A DNA stretch of 38,596 nt from Pseudomonadota bacterium (GTDB lineage: Bacteria; Pseudomonadota; Alphaproteobacteria; Kiloniellales; JACOMY01): positions 1 to 38,596 of the forward strand of contig JAKOWB010000314.1 of NCBI GenBank assembly GCA_029781795.1, given 5' to 3'. The notes beneath the pieces are model-generated. The model was not told the DNA's origin, did not search any database, and worked only from the letters and a program-made list of their open reading frames with translations. This document shows, piece after piece, positions 35,712 to 38,596 of this stretch (its first letter is position 1; each line of letters starts with the position of its first letter). The position numbers and the translations under genes are program-made.

Positions 35712-37031
35712 TTACGGCAAGTCGCAGGCCGGCGGCGGCACCGCGGACCGGAGCGCGGCCAGGCGTTCCAGCCCCTGCCGCGCGGCGCGGCTGGCGGGCT
35801 CGAGGCGCAGCCCTTCGGTCAGCGCCGCCGCCGCGCGGTCGAGGCAGCCGTGGTCCAGCAGCGCCAGGCCGAGCTGGATGCGCGGCCGGCCTTTGCCCGG
35901 CGCCTTGTCGGCCGCGTCCTGCCACAGCGCCACGGGATCGGCGTAGAGCAGATTGCGCTCAAGCGTCAGGACGCCGAGCCCGAGGCAGAGCAGCGCGGCG
36001 ACGGCGAGGCCGGCCCGCCGGCGCGCCAGGAGCAGGGCCAGCAGCAGCGCCGGGCCGAGACCGGCGAGGTAGAGCGGACGCAGGCCCACCGGCTCCTCGC
36101 GCCAGAGCAGCGAGTTGCTGGGCAGCAGGCAGAGCAGCGTCCAGCCGAGGGCGAAGGCCGCCAGCGGCGCGCGCCGGCGCAGCAGCAGCGCCGCCAGCGC
36201 GGCGCCGAGCAGGCCGGCCGCCGCCAGCAGCGTCGGCCAGTCGCCCCAGCCCCAGGGGCGCGGCTGGGCCGGGTCGATGGTCACCGCCCAGGGCTCGGCC
36301 AGGAAGCGCAGGATGGCCGGGATGGCGACCAGGTTGCCGCGCAGCGCGTCCAAGGGGCCGCGTGCCGCCAGGCTGTAGTCGATCAGCTCGCGATGGCGCG
36401 GCAGGGCCAGGATCGCCGCCGCCGCCAGCAGCGTGCCGAGCCAGACCGGCCAGGCACGTCGCCAGCCCCTGCCCGGCCCACCCTCCTGGCCCAGCGTCAT
36501 CTGCCACCAGAGCAGCAGCAGCGGCAGCACCAGGGCCGTCTCGCGCGCCAGCGGCGCCAGGAAGGCCAGCAGTCCGGCGGCGAGCAGGCGTGGACGCGAC
36601 GGCGCGCCGGTCGCCAGCGCCAGGCAGCCGAGAACCAGGAGCCCCGACAGGACCGCCGAGCGCCCCGCGACCTCGGTGACGCTGTTGGCCAGGGCCGGGT
36701 GCAGGCCCCAGAGCGCGACGGCCACGAGGGCCGCGCGCGCGCCGGCGAGGCGCGTCAGCCAGCACAGGGCGACCAGCGCCGCCGCAAGGTGCAGCAGCAG
36801 GTTCGCGGCATGGAAGCCCGGCGCCCAGGGGCCGTGCAGCCAGTCCTGCAGCGCGTAGCTCGCCTTCAGCAGCAGGCGCAGCGTGGCGCCCAGGCTTTCC
36901 CAGAAAGTGGCGCTCTGTCCCGCCGGGTTCTCCACCACGTCGGCGAGGTCGTCGAACACGAAGCCGGCCCAGAGCGCCGCGCCCCAGGCCGCGGCCAGGG
37001 CGAGCAGCAGCGCCGCGGCGGCCCGCGTCAT
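35712..37031 (-). CDS. TMTC-like GT-C membrane glycosyltransferase with TPR tail
   Basis: 439-residue polytopic membrane protein. The first loop has FVFDDLADVVENP, matching the Asp-bearing loop of GT-C enzymes; WLHGPWAPGFHAANLLLHLA and LHPALANSVTEVAGRSAVLS are typical of TMTC/PMT-like proteins. About ten membrane segments run to residue 345, and a TPR-like pair closes the protein (AALTEGLRLEPASRAARQG). Such enzymes use dolichol- or undecaprenyl-phosphate sugars on the periplasmic side. ATG at 37031, nine bases after the stop of the phosphodiesterase gene, so co-transcribed. Function is inferred by architecture. Confidence 0.75.
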   Translation of the reverse strand: MTRAAAALLLALAAAWGAALWAGFVFDDLADVVENPAGQSATFWESLGATLRLLLKASYALQDWLHGPWAPGFHAANLLLHLAAALVALCWLTRLAGARAALVAVALWGLHPALANSVTEVAGRSAVLSGLLVLGCLALATGAPSRPRLLAAGLLAFLAPLARETALVLPLLLLWWQMTLGQEGGPGRGWRRAWPVWLGTLLAAAAILALPRHRELIDYSLAARGPLDALRGNLVAIPAILRFLAEPWAVTIDPAQPRPWGWGDWPTLLAAAGLLGAALAALLLRRRAPLAAFALGWTLLCLLPSNSLLWREEPVGLRPLYLAGLGPALLLALLLARRRAGLAVAALLCLGLGVLTLERNLLYADPVALWQDAADKAPGKGRPRIQLGLALLDHGCLDRAAAALTEGLRLEPASRAARQGLERLAALRSAVPPPACDLP

Positions 37032-37040
37032 GGGGCCTGC

Positions 37041-37787
37041 TCAGAGGCCGATCGCGGGGGGATCGTCGGTGATGATGGAATCGGCGCCCCAGGCCAGCAG
37101 CTCGCGGGCGCGCGCGCCCTCGTTCACCGTGTAGACCGCGACCAGGTAGCCGGCGGCCTTCAGCGCCGCCACCTGCGGCCGGGTCAGCGGCTTGGTCCAG
37201 GGATGCACCGAGACGCAGTCGAGACGTTCCGCCGTCGCCTGCCAGTCGGGCGGCAGCTCCTCGACCAGGTAGCCGCGCGCCAGGTCGGGCGCCAGGTCCT
37301 GCGCCACCTCGAGCGCGCCGATCTCGAAGGAGGAGAAGAGCGGCGGCGGCAGGCGGGCCGGCCAGGCCCTGAGCGTCGTCTCCACCGTGGCGCGCGCCGT
37401 CTCGGCGACGAAGCCGGGCGCCGGCTTGATCTCGATGTTGGCGCCGAGGCCGAGGCGCGCCAGCGCGGCGAAGGTCTCCTCCAGCGTCGGGATGCCCTGG
37501 CCGGCGAAGGCCGGGCCGAACCAGGCGCCGGCGTCGAGCCGCCGCGCCTCGGCCAGCGGCGTGTCGCAGAGCAGGCGGGCAAGGCCGGTGGTGCGCGCCA
37601 GCGAGTCGTCGTGCAGCAGCACGGGGTGGCCGTCCTGGGTCAGCATCACGTCGAACTCCACCCAGGTGACGCCGAGGCGCGCGGCGGCCTCCAGGCCGGC
37701 CAGCGTGTTCTCCGGCGCGTGGCGGGCGGCGCCGCGATGGCCGATGACGCGGGGTAGCCCCGGATGGGACAGGGTCGGACGGGACAT
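37041..37787 (-). CDS. Glycerophosphodiester phosphodiesterase
   Basis: 248-residue TIM-barrel enzyme that hydrolyses glycerophosphodiesters to glycerol 3-phosphate and an alcohol. Catalytic motifs are intact: IGHRGAARHAPENTLAG, then VEFDVMLTQDGHPVLLHDD (Glu, Asp, His), later NIEIKPAPG and a C-terminal VYTVNEGARARELLAWGADS. There is no signal peptide, so it is cytoplasmic (UgpQ-like). Length fits. ATG 37787 has GGAGAA upstream and lies 14 bases after the antiporter gene. Confidence 0.92.
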   Translation of the reverse strand: MSRPTLSHPGLPRVIGHRGAARHAPENTLAGLEAAARLGVTWVEFDVMLTQDGHPVLLHDDSLARTTGLARLLCDTPLAEARRLDAGAWFGPAFAGQGIPTLEETFAALARLGLGANIEIKPAPGFVAETARATVETTLRAWPARLPPPLFSSFEIGALEVAQDLAPDLARGYLVEELPPDWQATAERLDCVSVHPWTKPLTRPQVAALKAAGYLVAVYTVNEGARARELLAWGADSIITDDPPAIGL

Positions 37788-37801
37788 GGTGTTCTCCGGC
37801 T

Positions 37802-38596
37802 TCAGCCGGCGGGCGGGCTGCCCTCGTCCGGCTGGCTCTTCTCGCCCGGCGGCGGCGACTCGGCAAGAGGCGGGGCGTCCTCCGGCGATGGCAGGGCGGC
37901 AGGCGCGGGCGGCGGCGGCAGCAGCTTGGGCTCCTCGGCCGGGGGCCCGGTCCGGCGGCGCGCGCGCCACTCGGCCAGGCGGCGCAGCAGGCCGGCGATC
38001 AGCGCCTTCAGCTCGGCGCCGGTCGGCAGGAAAGGCAGCGGGCGCTTGGGCAGCGGCGGGTCGAGCACCAGGCCGATCTGCCGCGCCTCGGCGCCCTCGA
38101 CCTCGGTCACCACCAGCTCGACCGAGCCGAGGCGCAGGCGGTCGCCCACCTCGACCTCGCCGAAGGACTGCTGGAACCAGCCGGCCAGGGTGAGGCCGGC
38201 GGCGGCCGGCGGCAGCGGCAGTCCATATTCCGCCGCCAGGCGGTCCATCGCCATGTCGGCCGGCAGGGCGAAGTCGCCGAAGAACTCGCGGTCGGCCGGC
38301 GCCAGCTCCACCTGCCCGGCGAAGAGGCGGTCGAGCAGCGGCACCTTGTCGGGCGTGGCGAAGAGGTAGAGGTGGTCGCCGGTCTTCAGCGCCTGCGCCG
38401 CCTCGGCCTGCAGCTCCTGGCCGTCGCGCAGCACCAGCGCCGGGCGGGCCCAGCGCGGCAGGTGCTGGCCGCGCGCCACCGGGCTCTGGGGCCCGACGGT
38501 ATAGACCACCATCTCCACCGCCAGCTCGCCCGGCAGCGCCAGCTCGACGCGGTCGACCGGGCCCTGGCGCTTGGGCACCACCTGGTCCAGCAGCTT
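37802..38596 (-). CDS. NhaP2/CvrA-type cation/proton antiporter, C-terminal part (truncated by window)
   Basis: The visible 264 codons are the cytoplasmic C-terminal region; the membrane part lies beyond the right edge. A TrkA_C-like domain is seen (HLPRWARPALVLRDGQEL, LKTGDHLYLFATPDKVP) followed by a CorC/HlyC transporter-associated domain (FFGDFALPADMAMDRLAAEY, VGDRLRLGSVELVVTEVEG). These domains bind nucleotides and gate potassium/proton antiporters of this type. The last 50 residues are a Pro/Glu-rich tail. First gene of the minus-strand run within this window. Confidence 0.82.
   Translation of the reverse strand, partial: KLLDQVVPKRQGPVDRVELALPGELAVEMVVYTVGPQSPVARGQHLPRWARPALVLRDGQELQAEAAQALKTGDHLYLFATPDKVPLLDRLFAGQVELAPADREFFGDFALPADMAMDRLAAEYGLPLPPAAAGLTLAGWFQQSFGEVEVGDRLRLGSVELVVTEVEGAEARQIGLVLDPPLPKRPLPFLPTGAELKALIAGLLRRLAEWRARRRTGPPAEEPKLLPPPPAPAALPSPEDAPPLAESPPPGEKSQPDEGSPPAG

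Overview
The window is a gene-dense, very GC-rich chromosomal segment from an alphaproteobacterium, most likely of the Rhodospirillales type. This rests on an Irr-type Fur regulator, a DUF4167 protein (an alphaproteobacterial family), the ubiG-lysC-ptsP and prfA-prmC-DUF4167 neighbourhoods, and long runs of overlapping genes with GTG or TTG starts. I see no insertion sequence, prophage, CRISPR array, tRNA or rRNA. Both ends cut through genes.

Left third (1-15856): a truncated exported protein and a doubtful small ORF lie at the edge. ubiG (ubiquinone) diverges from a long plus-strand block: lysC (aspartokinase), ptsP (nitrogen PTS enzyme I), a RodZ-like membrane protein, an XRE-cupin regulator with a perfect palindromic operator, ispG (isoprenoids), a sulfotransferase-like protein, hisS, an FkbM-type methyltransferase, hemA-prfA-prmC, and a DUF4167 protein with a tandem GQRHE repeat. 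One small GHNGGPPL-motif protein runs opposite to the XRE gene. Several neighbours overlap by 1-4 bases, so translation is probably coupled.

Middle (15857-27548): class I fumarase converges on a five-gene minus-strand run. In transcription order this is irr, a rubrerythrin without a rubredoxin domain, a CCG-type Fe-S protein, a DUF3501 protein and a glycosyltransferase-like protein. A strong sigma70-like promoter and a Fur-family-like inverted repeat lie between irr and the rubrerythrin gene. This looks like a peroxide/iron response unit of unknown mechanism and is the best candidate here for an undescribed system. Then come fabA-fabB-fabI (unsaturated fatty acid synthesis plus enoyl-ACP reductase), pdxY divergent from a CitE-like lyase, yajQ, a 54-residue secreted peptide and an Mpo1-like DUF962 protein.

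Right third (27663-38596): asd (the step after lysC in aspartate-family amino acid synthesis) is followed by two tandem TPR plus GT9-like glycosyltransferase genes. A six-gene minus-strand run comes in from the right edge: the C-terminal half of a NhaP2/CvrA-type antiporter, a glycerophosphodiester phosphodiesterase, a TMTC-like GT-C membrane protein with TPRs, an exported cysteine-rich HExxH protein, an exported helical-repeat protein with a duplicated beta domain, and an MFS transporter. The HExxH and repeat proteins overlap by ATGA and probably act together in the periplasm.
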